This document shows, piece by piece, positions 1 through 8,700 of a stretch of 37,539 nt of DNA. The DNA lies in assembly GCA_013298105.1 (NCBI GenBank), contig JAAFJK010000328.1:1-37539 (forward strand), in the 5' to 3' direction. The notes below the pieces were generated by a model. That model worked only from the letters and a program-made list of their open reading frames with translations. It was not told the origin of the DNA and made no database searches. This DNA comes from Cytophagales bacterium. GTDB taxonomy: Bacteria > Bacteroidota > Bacteroidia > Cytophagales > Microscillaceae. How positions within the stretch are numbered: position 1 is the stretch's first letter; every line of letters starts with the position of its first letter. Made by a program: the position numbers and the translations under genes.

Positions 1-461
1 ACACGCTTTCCACGATACACTTCAGGATTTTTGATGATATAATCCAACCCTTTACCCTCAAAAAACTCAATGTTTTCGAGTTCAGGCTTGCGAGGTTCAA
101 AACAGCCCAAACCACCCGCAATGGCTATGACTTTGCAGTGTACTTCTGTACCTTCGTGGGTACGGACTATGAAAGTTTCGTCTGCTTGTTTTTGTACCTC
201 CTCTACGCGCTCACCCAGCGTAAAGGTAGGCTCAAAAGGAGCAATTTGCTTCATAAGATTATCTACAAGCTCTTGCGCAAGCACTACAGGATAGCCCGGT
301 ATGTCATAAATAGGCTTTTTGGGATATATCTCAGAGAGCTGTCCGCCCACTTGGGGCAAATAATCCATCACATGGCAACGCATCTTCAGCAATCCTGCCT
401 CAAATACTGCAAAAAGCCCCACAGGACCTGCGCCAATTATGCAAATATCAGTCTGTATCAT
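1..461 (-). CDS. Ferredoxin-NADP(+) reductase, thioredoxin-reductase-like type (3' part missing)
   Basis: Reading the minus strand from the ATG at 461 gives MIQTDICIIGAGPVGLFAVF, an N-terminal FAD-binding Rossmann motif (GxGxxG: GAGPVG, residues 10-15), then DYLPQVGGQLSEIYPKKPIY. That block is characteristic of the TrxR-like ferredoxin/flavodoxin-NADP reductases (YumC type), flavoproteins that pass electrons between NADPH and ferredoxin in the cytoplasm. About 153 codons are present; the NADPH-binding half and C-terminus lie beyond base 1. The start is well supported: a promoter -7 box ends only a few bases upstream. A general pyridine nucleotide-disulfide oxidoreductase is the alternative, but the GGQLSEIYP block favours this family. 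Confidence 0.88.
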   Translation of the reverse strand, partial: MIQTDICIIGAGPVGLFAVFEAGLLKMRCHVMDYLPQVGGQLSEIYPKKPIYDIPGYPVVLAQELVDNLMKQIAPFEPTFTLGERVEEVQKQADETFIVRTHEGTEVHCKVIAIAGGLGCFEPRKPELENIEFFEGKGLDYIIKNPEVYRGKR

Positions 462-465
462 AGTG

Positions 466-497
466 CAAAGTTAGTATAAAAAATTTGTTTTAACAAT
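466..497 (-). promoter_or_regulatory. Bacteroidota-type promoter of the ferredoxin-NADP reductase gene
   Basis: On the minus strand an ATTG (494-497) precedes TAACTTTG (466-473) by 20 nt, matching the Bacteroidota -33/-7 consensus. The -7 box ends 4 nt before the ATG at 461, so the transcript would have almost no leader. Confidence 0.6.
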
Positions 498-719
498 AGT
501 TAGTACAACAACTATTTTAAAAAATATTTCTTGCTGTCGGAATTATTTGGTAGGAGAAATCCCCAGAGCAAAAATATTTTCAACTCAAACGCAACCAAAC
601 TCACTTTAGTTTTGTCTAATATCTAAGCCATAATTGTCAAATTACTCTAATTTTTAATGTGTAAACTTTACTACCTAATTTTTATTTCATTTTTCTTAAC
701 CTTTTAAATCCTTTAAAAT

Positions 720-1643
720 ATGAAATTTGGTAGTATTGTACCTTGCCTGCTGTTGTGGGTAAGCACCTTCAATTTTGCACAAGCGCAAACCGAGCCTGTC
801 CCAGTCTCCAAACCGAAAAGTCGTTTGTATTTATCTGACTTGTATATTCAGTCTGGCATAGTGCATCAAGGCTTGAGTCAGATGAGTTTGGCGGACTACA
901 GACAGTTAGCCCCACAATCCACACTTTTAAAAGACGATTTTACTTCTCTCCAACAAAATAGCTTTGGAGGCTACAGGGGTTATCAACGACAAATGGGAAC
1001 AGGCTTGTTTTCTATGTTGGCGGGTATTAATTTTGCCAATAAACCTAATTGGCAAATGCGTGTAGGTTTTACCACTTTCCGCGATGATGTAGGATACGAG
1101 AGCTATGGCAAAAGTATCACAAAAACCTACGACACGTTGGTTTCAGCACAAACAGGTAGGCAATACTTCATGGATTCTACCCAAAGGACATCTTATAGTA
1201 TGAGTCATTCGCGCCGACAGATGCGTTTGGAGGCATCTTTGGTTTATAGAACTGATCCTGAAAGACGTTGGGGGTTTTATGCGGGATTGGGTGCCTCTGT
1301 TTTTTTTACACTCAACAGCCAAACGGACATTACCTACAATCAATTTACAGGTTTTCAGGAACGTTCTGGAAATTTGTATATATCACGTCTTGACAACAAT
1401 GACTTTCGACGAGACATTTTTAAGTCAGAAAGTTTTAGGAATAAAAATACTGTAGGTTATACTTTTTTTGCACCTATAGGCATTGACTTTAGGGTGGGCA
1501 AAAAGCACAGCGTTTGGAGTAGAGTACATTTCTTGTATGAGATGCGTCCCACGCTTGTTTTGTCCAAAACAAGCCTCACTGATTTGCGTGGCAACCTCAA
1601 TTTTCAACAAAATATGGGGTTGCGCTTTGTTTTTAGTAAATAG
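720..1643 (+). CDS. Secreted hypothetical protein, probably an outer-membrane beta-barrel
   Basis: 307 residues. The N-terminus has a cleavable-looking signal peptide (MKFGSIVPCLLLWVSTFNFA, cleavage near AQA-QT). The rest alternates polar and aromatic residues, and the last residue pattern (LRFVFSK) is beta-strand-like, as in Bacteroidota porin-type proteins. I do not recognise a named family. It stands alone behind a 258-base AT-rich gap that holds nothing else I can identify and ends in a T-rich tract next to the start. A TAAACTTTA sequence near 661-670 could be a weak -7 box. The barrel assignment is inference from composition, not from a motif. Confidence 0.6.
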   Translation: MKFGSIVPCLLLWVSTFNFAQAQTEPVPVSKPKSRLYLSDLYIQSGIVHQGLSQMSLADYRQLAPQSTLLKDDFTSLQQNSFGGYRGYQRQMGTGLFSMLAGINFANKPNWQMRVGFTTFRDDVGYESYGKSITKTYDTLVSAQTGRQYFMDSTQRTSYSMSHSRRQMRLEASLVYRTDPERRWGFYAGLGASVFFTLNSQTDITYNQFTGFQERSGNLYISRLDNNDFRRDIFKSESFRNKNTVGYTFFAPIGIDFRVGKKHSVWSRVHFLYEMRPTLVLSKTSLTDLRGNLNFQQNMGLRFVFSK

Positions 1644-1664
1644 AACCTGAAACAACTGAAACAG

Positions 1665-1700
1665 CAGGCTGGAAGCCTGTTCTACAGAATATTCCGCAAT
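1665..1700. repeat. Orphan fragment of the CAGGCTGGAAGCCTG palindromic repeat
   Basis: These 36 bases match the right half of the 87-bp units at 13936-14196 (AGGCTGGAAGCCT palindrome, GTTCTAC, then ATATTCCGCAA), after which the match is lost. No terminal inverted repeat or target duplication remains, so it reads as a degraded partial copy. It sits between the preceding stop codon and the promoter of the SCO gene. Confidence 0.75.
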
Positions 1701-1715
1701 TATCAAAGAATCAAA

Positions 1716-1747
1716 TTTGCTTTAGTCAAAGAAACAAGCTAATTTTG
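1716..1747 (+). promoter_or_regulatory. Promoter of the SCO-family gene
   Basis: TTTG (1716-1719), 20 nt, TAATTTTG (1740-1747): an excellent match to the Bacteroidota consensus. The ATG at 1753 begins 5 nt after the -7 box, which implies a leaderless or nearly leaderless mRNA. Confidence 0.65.
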
Positions 1748-1752
1748 GGGCT

Positions 1753-2439
1753 ATGAATCAGACACAAAACAAGAAAAAACAAGGCACTTGGCTCTTTTTG
1801 ATATTGATTTTGCCTATTTTCTTTTTCTTTTTTCTTTATATTTTTGGTACAAACCGCTACAGCCTGCGGGTTTATTATCCTATTGACTCTGTAAAAGTAG
1901 CAGGTAAATGGAAAGTTACGCATCATGTCTTGCCTCCTTTTGCCTTTACAAATCAATATGGGGAAAAAATAACCAACCAAACCATGCGTGGAAAGGTAAA
2001 TGTGGTAGATTTCTTTTTTACAAAATGTGGAAATCCTACGCTTTGCCCTCAAATGAGCAAAGAGCTTGCCCGCGTACAAGCCATGTTTGCCAAAAAAGAC
2101 AAGGTACAAATCTTGTCGTATTCGGTTGATCCTGAAAATGATACGTCCGAAACTTTACTTGCCTACGCCAAAAGGTACGAGGCAGTCAAAGGCAAGTGGC
2201 ACTTTCTCACAGGCTCGAAAAAAGAAATTTATGACCTTGCCTACACTGGCTACAAAATCAATGCTGGGCAGGAAAGCAACACCATCACACCCGAATTTTT
2301 GCACGCTACCAAATTCATGTTGGTAGATGACTTGGGGCGCATAAGAGGCTACTATGATGGCATAGATGCCAAAGATGTGGATAGATTGATTGTAGAAATC
2401 AATGTACTACTTTATGAGATGAAAGTAGATAATCGCTAA
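1753..2439 (+). CDS. SCO1/SenC-family protein with altered cysteine spacing
   Basis: 228 residues: an N-terminal membrane anchor (about residues 12-32) followed by a thioredoxin-fold SCO domain on the outer face of the inner membrane. SCO proteins deliver copper to, or reduce, the CuA site of cytochrome c oxidase. Seen here: FAFTNQYGEKI, FFFTKCGNPTLCPQM (C92 and C98), SVDPENDT, and the conserved metal-ligand histidine in HATKFMLVDD (H184) followed by GRIRGYYDG. The usual copper motif is CxxxC; here five residues separate the cysteines, with Gly-Asn inserted before Pro-Thr. The start is fixed by the promoter directly upstream. Family membership is secure; copper binding with the wider spacing is open. 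Confidence 0.9.
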   Translation: MNQTQNKKKQGTWLFLILILPIFFFFFLYIFGTNRYSLRVYYPIDSVKVAGKWKVTHHVLPPFAFTNQYGEKITNQTMRGKVNVVDFFFTKCGNPTLCPQMSKELARVQAMFAKKDKVQILSYSVDPENDTSETLLAYAKRYEAVKGKWHFLTGSKKEIYDLAYTGYKINAGQESNTITPEFLHATKFMLVDDLGRIRGYYDGIDAKDVDRLIVEINVLLYEMKVDNR

Positions 2440-2446
2440 AAACGCC

Positions 2447-2474
2447 CTTGCCTGCCCGTGCTGTATATGGGCAG
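2447..2474 (+). terminator. Hairpin containing a CTTGCCTGCC word, after the SCO gene
   Basis: CTTGCCTGCC at 2447-2456 leads into a hairpin in which CTGCCC (2452-2457) pairs with GGGCAG (2469-2474) across an 11-nt loop. It lies 8 bases after the stop codon. There is no strong T tract, so terminator activity is a guess from position. Confidence 0.4.
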
Positions 2475-2512
2475 ATAATACTGCACAATTACTTTGTTGA
2501 ATTTCCAAAACA

Positions 2513-3442
2513 ATGGAATACTTAAATTTTGTCTTAGGCGCGTTCTTTTCGGCGTGTTTGGTAATCATTTTGCGGTTATTTTCGCGTTATGAAGTGCCTG
2601 TTTTTCCTGCTGTAGTCGGCAACTACCTTACCTGCGTGGTGATAGGTTTGTTGATAGATGTTGGACAAGCTCCTGTAGGCACGAATGCGCCGACACTTAC
2701 GCTTTTGGGGTTTTCGGTAGCTTTGGGTGCTATGTTTATAGTTACGTTTTATATGATGGGACTTTCTACAGAGGCTGTGGGCGTTACCATCACGACTGTA
2801 TTTGTAAAAATATCGATGGTTATTCCTATCTTGTTTAGCCTATTTATTTTACAAAATTCTAAAAAAGTCTTTGATTTTTGGAACTATGCAGGGCTTGTCT
2901 TGGCGGGTGTAGCTATCGTAGCAAGTTCTTGGAAGAATGCGCCTCCTGCTACTGATGCGCCTACTAAAAAAGCCAATTTGAGCCTTTTTGCTTTGGCATT
3001 GCCTTTTTTGGTGTTTGCGTTCAGTGGTGTGATTGATACTTCTATCAATGCCTTGAATGAGCAATACGCACGCCCAGAAAGCCCCACAGCCTTGCCCATC
3101 TTGATTTTTGCGGCGGCAGGAAGTTGGGGAATTTTAATCTTATTTTTTCAATTTTTTAAAGATGGCTATGTTCCACCTTTTCGCGCCTTGATATGGGGCA
3201 TAGTGTTGGGTACACCCAATTTTTTTTCGCTTTATTTTATGGTCAAGTCTTTGTCGGACTTTGGAAATAATGGCGCATTATTTTTCCCACTTTTCAATAT
3301 AGCCATTATTTTGTATTCTGCACTGGGTGGGTGGCTACTTTTTAAAGAAAAACTTTCAAACTTGAATCGCCTCGGTGTGCTTTTGGCATTATTTGCTATA
3401 GGTATGATAGCGTACCAAGAGTTTTTTTTTATTAAATTTTAA
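2513..3442 (+). CDS. EamA/DMT-family membrane transporter
   Basis: 309 residues, almost entirely hydrophobic, with about ten predicted membrane helices in two repeated halves, the layout of drug/metabolite transporters of the EamA type. The N-terminus (MEYLNFVLGAFFSACLVIIL) is the first helix. The second half contains FAFSGVIDTSINALNE and ends with a GGWLLFKEKLSNLNRLGVLL segment typical of the last EamA helix pair, where the KE near the end is well conserved. The substrate cannot be read from the sequence. It is 73 bases downstream of the SCO gene on the same strand but separated by a hairpin. Confidence 0.85.
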   Translation: MEYLNFVLGAFFSACLVIILRLFSRYEVPVFPAVVGNYLTCVVIGLLIDVGQAPVGTNAPTLTLLGFSVALGAMFIVTFYMMGLSTEAVGVTITTVFVKISMVIPILFSLFILQNSKKVFDFWNYAGLVLAGVAIVASSWKNAPPATDAPTKKANLSLFALALPFLVFAFSGVIDTSINALNEQYARPESPTALPILIFAAAGSWGILILFFQFFKDGYVPPFRALIWGIVLGTPNFFSLYFMVKSLSDFGNNGALFFPLFNIAIILYSALGGWLLFKEKLSNLNRLGVLLALFAIGMIAYQEFFFIKF

Positions 3443-3527
3443 TAATCCTTATACGTATATTCAAAAAAAAGGTTGTAATTTGCGAGATAGTTTTTTCAAA
3501 ACAATCAAAATAAATTTTATCTCATAA

Positions 3528-5519
3528 ATGTATCGCCTCTTTTTGTCTGTCAATCTGATAAGTTGGCTGTTGCTACTTGCTACGCGCTTGTTGGCATGGG
3601 CAGGCTTTGTACGCATAGAAGGTGATGCTTGGAATTTTTACTTGAAAGGGCTTTTGTTGAATTTTTATCTGCTGTTGCTTTATTTTTATTACCAAGCAAA
3701 GATGCACGAAAGCGATAAAAACAGCCTCGTAGAGCGTTTGGGTAAGTTATTTGTAGTAGGGCTGAGTACAACTATAGTAGATTTTGCCCTTCACATGGTG
3801 GTAGTGTATTTCAAACCTTACAAAGAAGTAGGTGAGATATTATATCACGCCAGTGTGGGAGTGGGTATGGTTTTTCTTACACAGGCATATATGCTTTGGA
3901 AGTATATGATTCTGCAACCAAAGACTGAAAAAATAGTAAAACAATGGCATCTGTTTGAATATGTGTTATTGATAAGTCTGCTATTCAATTTTTTTGAGTT
4001 TAGTTTTGATGATGTGCCGTTTCTTTTGGCTATGTTGGTTATTTTGGGGGTGGCATCACCTTTTGCGTTTCATTTGCGGTGGGTGGCTTATTTGAACTCG
4101 AAAGAAAAATGGCAGAGCATTTTTTTCTTGTCATTCATTGTTATTTTTTCGTATTATTTTTTTTATACAGTAGTACAACACACCCAAAATGTATATTATA
4201 CGAATCTCATGCACAGCGTATATGTGCTGACGGTGTTGGTTTTTGTACTTTTTTATGGAATTTTCTCAGTCTTGGTTATCTTATTCAACTTGCCTACCTC
4301 GTCTGTATTTGAGCAAAAATTAGAGGAAATTACAGGTTTTCAGCGTCTGGTAATGGTTTTGCAAAATGGAGAAAAAGAAGAACAAATTTATGAAGCCTTG
4401 ATAGACAGCACTATGCGGGCAGTAGAAGCTGATGCAGGCTGGGTAGAGATACAAGATACACAAGGCAATATCAAAATAAGTGTATTTTCGCAAATTGAGC
4501 TTGCCTACATTCAACAAATCAAAGGCGACTTACCTGCCAACCGATTCCAACATCAACGCGCAAGAGATAGCAAAGATGCCCCCGTCATGGGCATATATGC
4601 GTCTATGCTCAATATTCCCCTTGCCTACAATGAGGACTACATAGGCGCACTCATCCTGCTCAAGAAAGAACCCGAAACACTGGGAGATGAGCAAAAACAG
4701 GCGGTTTATACATTCACGAGGCAGGCAAGTATTTCTATCAAAAACTTGCGCCTTTTTCACGAAGCCCTCGAAACAGAACGCTACAAAGAAGAAGCTAAAA
4801 TCGCGCGACAAATTCAACAAAACCTCCTGCCTACCAACCTGCGCTTTACGGAAGGGGTAAAAATAGGGGCTATCTACAGTCCTGCTTCGGAAGTGGGAGG
4901 CGACTATTATGATACTTATCCCATCAGTCCCACGCGCCTCATGCTGATAGTGAGTGATGTATCGGGCAAAGGCACCAATGCGGCATTTTATATGGCGCAA
5001 ATGAAAGGTATTTTCCAAAGTCTGGCACAGCTGAACTGCTCACTCACAGAGTTTTTGCAATACACCAACCGCGCTTTGAGTAATTGCCTACCCAAAAGCT
5101 CTTTTATTACGGCAAGTATTTTAATCATTGACACAGATACACATACTATAGAGATAGCTCAAGCGGGACATTGCCCACTTTTGCGCTATGATGCCAAGCG
5201 AAAACACACTTACTACTTGCCTACACAGGGCTTGGGGTTTGGGATATTGCGCAATAATACTTTTTCACAACACATTGATATACAAAGTATTGTGTATCAA
5301 AAAGGAGATGTGTTTGTGCTTTATACTGATGGGATAGTAGATGGGCGAAATCCTACTCAAGAGGAATATGGCTACGACAGATTGCTTGCCTGCGTACAGG
5401 CACATCATGAAGAAACGCCCCAAGATTTATTGCAAAAAATCCAAACTGACTGGACTTTATTTGCCCAAGATACGCCCCAATATGACGATTATACCGCGCT
5501 CACATTGAAGGTAATATAA
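3528..5519 (+). CDS. Membrane-anchored PP2C/SpoIIE-type serine phosphatase with GAF-like domain
   Basis: 663 residues. Residues 1-265 form about eight membrane helices; about 270-420 form a GAF-like sensory region; about 435-663 is a PP2C phosphatase of the SpoIIE/RsbU class. Seen motifs: ARQIQQNLLPT (the usual entry to the domain), SEVGGDYYD (metal-binding aspartate), VSDVSGKGTNAAFYMAQMKG, LYTDGIVDGRN and the final DDYTALTLKV. Relatives dephosphorylate anti-sigma-factor antagonists or other signalling proteins in response to a sensory domain. No partner kinase or antagonist gene is adjacent, so the pathway is unknown. Confidence 0.9.
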   Translation: MYRLFLSVNLISWLLLLATRLLAWAGFVRIEGDAWNFYLKGLLLNFYLLLLYFYYQAKMHESDKNSLVERLGKLFVVGLSTTIVDFALHMVVVYFKPYKEVGEILYHASVGVGMVFLTQAYMLWKYMILQPKTEKIVKQWHLFEYVLLISLLFNFFEFSFDDVPFLLAMLVILGVASPFAFHLRWVAYLNSKEKWQSIFFLSFIVIFSYYFFYTVVQHTQNVYYTNLMHSVYVLTVLVFVLFYGIFSVLVILFNLPTSSVFEQKLEEITGFQRLVMVLQNGEKEEQIYEALIDSTMRAVEADAGWVEIQDTQGNIKISVFSQIELAYIQQIKGDLPANRFQHQRARDSKDAPVMGIYASMLNIPLAYNEDYIGALILLKKEPETLGDEQKQAVYTFTRQASISIKNLRLFHEALETERYKEEAKIARQIQQNLLPTNLRFTEGVKIGAIYSPASEVGGDYYDTYPISPTRLMLIVSDVSGKGTNAAFYMAQMKGIFQSLAQLNCSLTEFLQYTNRALSNCLPKSSFITASILIIDTDTHTIEIAQAGHCPLLRYDAKRKHTYYLPTQGLGFGILRNNTFSQHIDIQSIVYQKGDVFVLYTDGIVDGRNPTQEEYGYDRLLACVQAHHEETPQDLLQKIQTDWTLFAQDTPQYDDYTALTLKVI

Positions 5520-5533
5520 ATCCTGAGTGATTG

Positions 5534-5689
5534 GGAACGAGTAAAAAATAACTTAGACATTTTGCTAATCTTTTGTGTTTATACTTTGTTGCAATATTCA
5601 TTACAAAACACCGCTTTGCGCTTCTATTGCGCCTCGTCTAAACCCAAAATATCGCACAAAATCTGACCATCTTATTTTTTACTCGTTCC
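5534..5689. repeat. 156-bp inverted-repeat element (MITE-like)
   Basis: GGAACGAGTAAAAAATAA at 5534-5551 is repeated exactly in inverted orientation at 5672-5689. A looser inner match (GACATTTTG against CAAAATCTG) extends the arms. The interior codes for nothing. No target duplication is visible. It could be an old miniature transposon or a structured intergenic repeat. Confidence 0.65.
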
Positions 5690-5699
5690 TTATTTTTGA

Positions 5700-5738
5700 A
5701 AATTTGTAGCACAGGCATCTTGTCTATGCTACAAATTT
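5700..5738 (+). terminator. Intergenic hairpin before the TraB-type gene
   Basis: AAATTTGTAGCA (5700-5711) pairs with TGCTACAAATTT (5727-5738), a 12-bp perfect stem with a 15-nt loop. It lies between the phosphatase gene and the TraB-type gene, so it may end phosphatase transcription, though no clean T tract follows at once. Confidence 0.4.
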
Positions 5739-5785
5739 GGATTATAGGCAAGTTTTATTTATTTTTGGAAAAATAAAATAAAACT

Positions 5786-8700
5786 ATGCTGATACGCGCT
5801 TTACTTGTCTGTTTTTACTTTTTTATAGCCATTTTTTATCCACTTTTTGCCCAACAAGTAGATAAATCTAAATATGCCTTGCTTTGGGAGATTAGCGGGA
5901 AAGATTTACCCAAACCCACCTATATATTTGGCTCTATGCACTTGCCTGATGCGCGAGTGTTTGAGCTTTCAGACTCAGTGATGGTGCTGTTAGATGCGTG
6001 TGAAGCCTTTGCCGCAGAGGTGGATTTGGACAGTGCCATGACTATGTCAGATGATATATTACAAAAACAAGACGAGTTTTATCTCTATGGTACAGAGTAT
6101 GGCTTGGACTTAAAACTATACGAAAAAAAAGCAGAAATCACAACAGAAATTACAACAGACATTGTACCTGAACCTAAATCTGACAAAAAGCCCGAACCTG
6201 AAACCAAGAAAAGGAAAAAACGAAAAAAAGCAAAAAAAGAAGTTACTGAAAAAAAAGGACTGCCCAATCCTTTTGAGCAGGAACTCCCACGCACGCGCCA
6301 AAATGACAAGACCACTTTTTTAGATTCGTACCTTGCCCACAAAGCCAAAACACATGGCAAAACTATCTATGGACTCGAAGTCCTCGAACAACACATGAAT
6401 ATGTACGGCGGAAGTATGGGTAAAAACAAAAAGAAAGATGCTAATTCCGAATTTGATAGCCTGCAACCCATGCAACTCTATGACAAAATGGTGGAATATT
6501 ATCGGTCGGGCGATTTGGAGAAAGTAGCCAAATTCTCGGAAGTGCTGGAAGGCGACAGCATCATGAATCTGCGCAACTATATCATGGTAAACAGCATTTT
6601 GCGCATTACCAAAAAGCAAACACTTTTCAGTGTCATGGGTTGTGCGCACCTCATAGGAGAGGAAGGCGTGGTAAATATTTTCAGAAAGAAAGGCTACCAA
6701 GTCCGCATAGTTACGCCCCAATTTACGCAAGGCGACCCCGATAAATACATTTTCAATTCGCCTCAAACGCCCGTAAATTGGTACGAAAACAAGTATGTAC
6801 CAGAAGGCTACGCCCTCGAAACACCCTTCAAACCTACCCAAAATTCGTACTTTGGACTGCGCATGAATATCCTCAATCCTTGGGAGCATAAGGGCGAGTT
6901 TGTGAATGTTTTTGATGTATTCACAGGGTGCTTTTATGCCTACAACTGCCACCCGCAAGATTCTACAAGCCAAGCAACCAATTTACAAGAACTTCTAAAA
7001 GAAATAGACGGCAAATTGATAACCCAAAAGCCCTTCGAGGCAGGCAAGGCACAGGGCATCGAGTATTTGATTTACAATAAAAGCGACACTTTGCAAGGGA
7101 TTCGAGCGCGCATTTTGGAGGCACAAGGCAATCAATACACGCTGATAGCCTTGACCAAAATCTCCGCACTTTATGAACCACATATAGCGCGTTTTTTTGA
7201 TTCTTTCAAGCTGATGCCTATAGACACCACTATCAAAGTTTGGGAAGACAAGGCGGGGGCTTTTGCTACTGAATTTTATAACTTGCCTGCCCAAAAATCC
7301 CAAAAAACAACGCTGGAAGTTGAATCTATCCACCACAGGCAATACACGCACAGTTACCGCACCCCGCACGAACTTGTGATGTATCGTGATTTGATGCAAG
7401 GCGAGCCGTTACAAAGTGATTCTATTATGTTCAAAGGCATTGAATTGTATATCAAAGAGAAAATTGATACCGCTTATACCAAAGCCAGCACTACTTTTCA
7501 GGGCTACCCGAGCCAGACTTTTGCGGTGCGGGCAGGCAAGGACAGTATCCGCATAAAATCTTACCTGCGTGGGAATCGCCATTATATCATTGCCGAGATA
7601 CAGCCTACCGCCAAAGCATGGGAAACATTCCGTTTTTTGCCTTTTCAGCCGTATAGTTTAGAGAAAAAAGACTTCAAAAAGGCGGGAATCAGCCTCATGA
7701 TGCCTGCCGTAAAACATTATGAAAAGCTCGACAGCTACCGTCCAGACCTCTTTGCACATACTTACAAATACCAAAGTACAGAACCTAATACAGGCGTGAG
7801 CTTTTCGGTAGAAGCACTGAAATATGGTAAATATACTTACTTCACACACGAAGACAGCCTGAAGCAGTGCATCAAAACCCGCTACATCACTGAAAAAGAT
7901 ACTACCTTGCCTACCCAAGCCGCCTATACGCTTTTCAAAAATAAACACGCCAATACCTACAAAATCCTGCAATCTTACTATAAGCCTGAAGGCGTTTATA
8001 CGTTACAGATGGAATTGCCGAAAGAGCTTTTCGAGCCTGCGCGGATAGACGTTTTTCTGAATAGCTTGACTTTCCTGCCCGACTCGAATCAAGTCGTTTT
8101 AGATATTTTTAAGCCTAAGTCCGCGCTACTTTTGGCGGATTTGCAGTCAAAAGATGCCACTGTATTTCAACAGGCAAAAGAAGCCTTGCCCAATTATGCC
8201 TTCACTGAAAGTGATAAAAACGCGCTCATGCGCTTGCTTGACAAGCCATTTGCAGACGATTCTACAGAAAGTTATACGCCTGCAGTCGCGCTTGTGTTGT
8301 GGGAACATCTCCAGACTATTTTGCGCAAAAATACCACCCCGCAAGACCTCGATTTATTGAGTGCGTATTGTTTGCAAGATACTTTTCAAGCCCCCAAATA
8401 TGCGACTATCAAAGTAGAAAACGTATTAAAGCATTTTGTCAAGCAAAAAACGCAGGCAAGTTTAGACTTTTTTTTGGAGGTACTAAAGGCAAAACCCGAT
8501 ACAGAAACTACCAAAGAAATGATAGTGGATTCGCTGGCATTGCTTGAAATCAATTATCAAAAATACCTTGCCTACCCAGACCGCAAAGCGTTTCAAAGCC
8601 TCGCGCTGAATGCTTCAGAGCGGTTCTTGTGGGCAAATGACACAATTACGCACCCACTTATACTGAAAAACTTGCCTACCCTATATAAAATCATGGCGCA

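Noticed and set aside
70-479. Two plus-strand frames at the window start
   Set aside because: The minus strand there clearly encodes a ferredoxin-NADP reductase with a GxGxxG motif.
6320-6973. Minus-strand frame of 217 codons inside the TraB-type gene
   Set aside because: Antisense shadow of the TraB-domain coding sequence; no promoter or recognisable domain.
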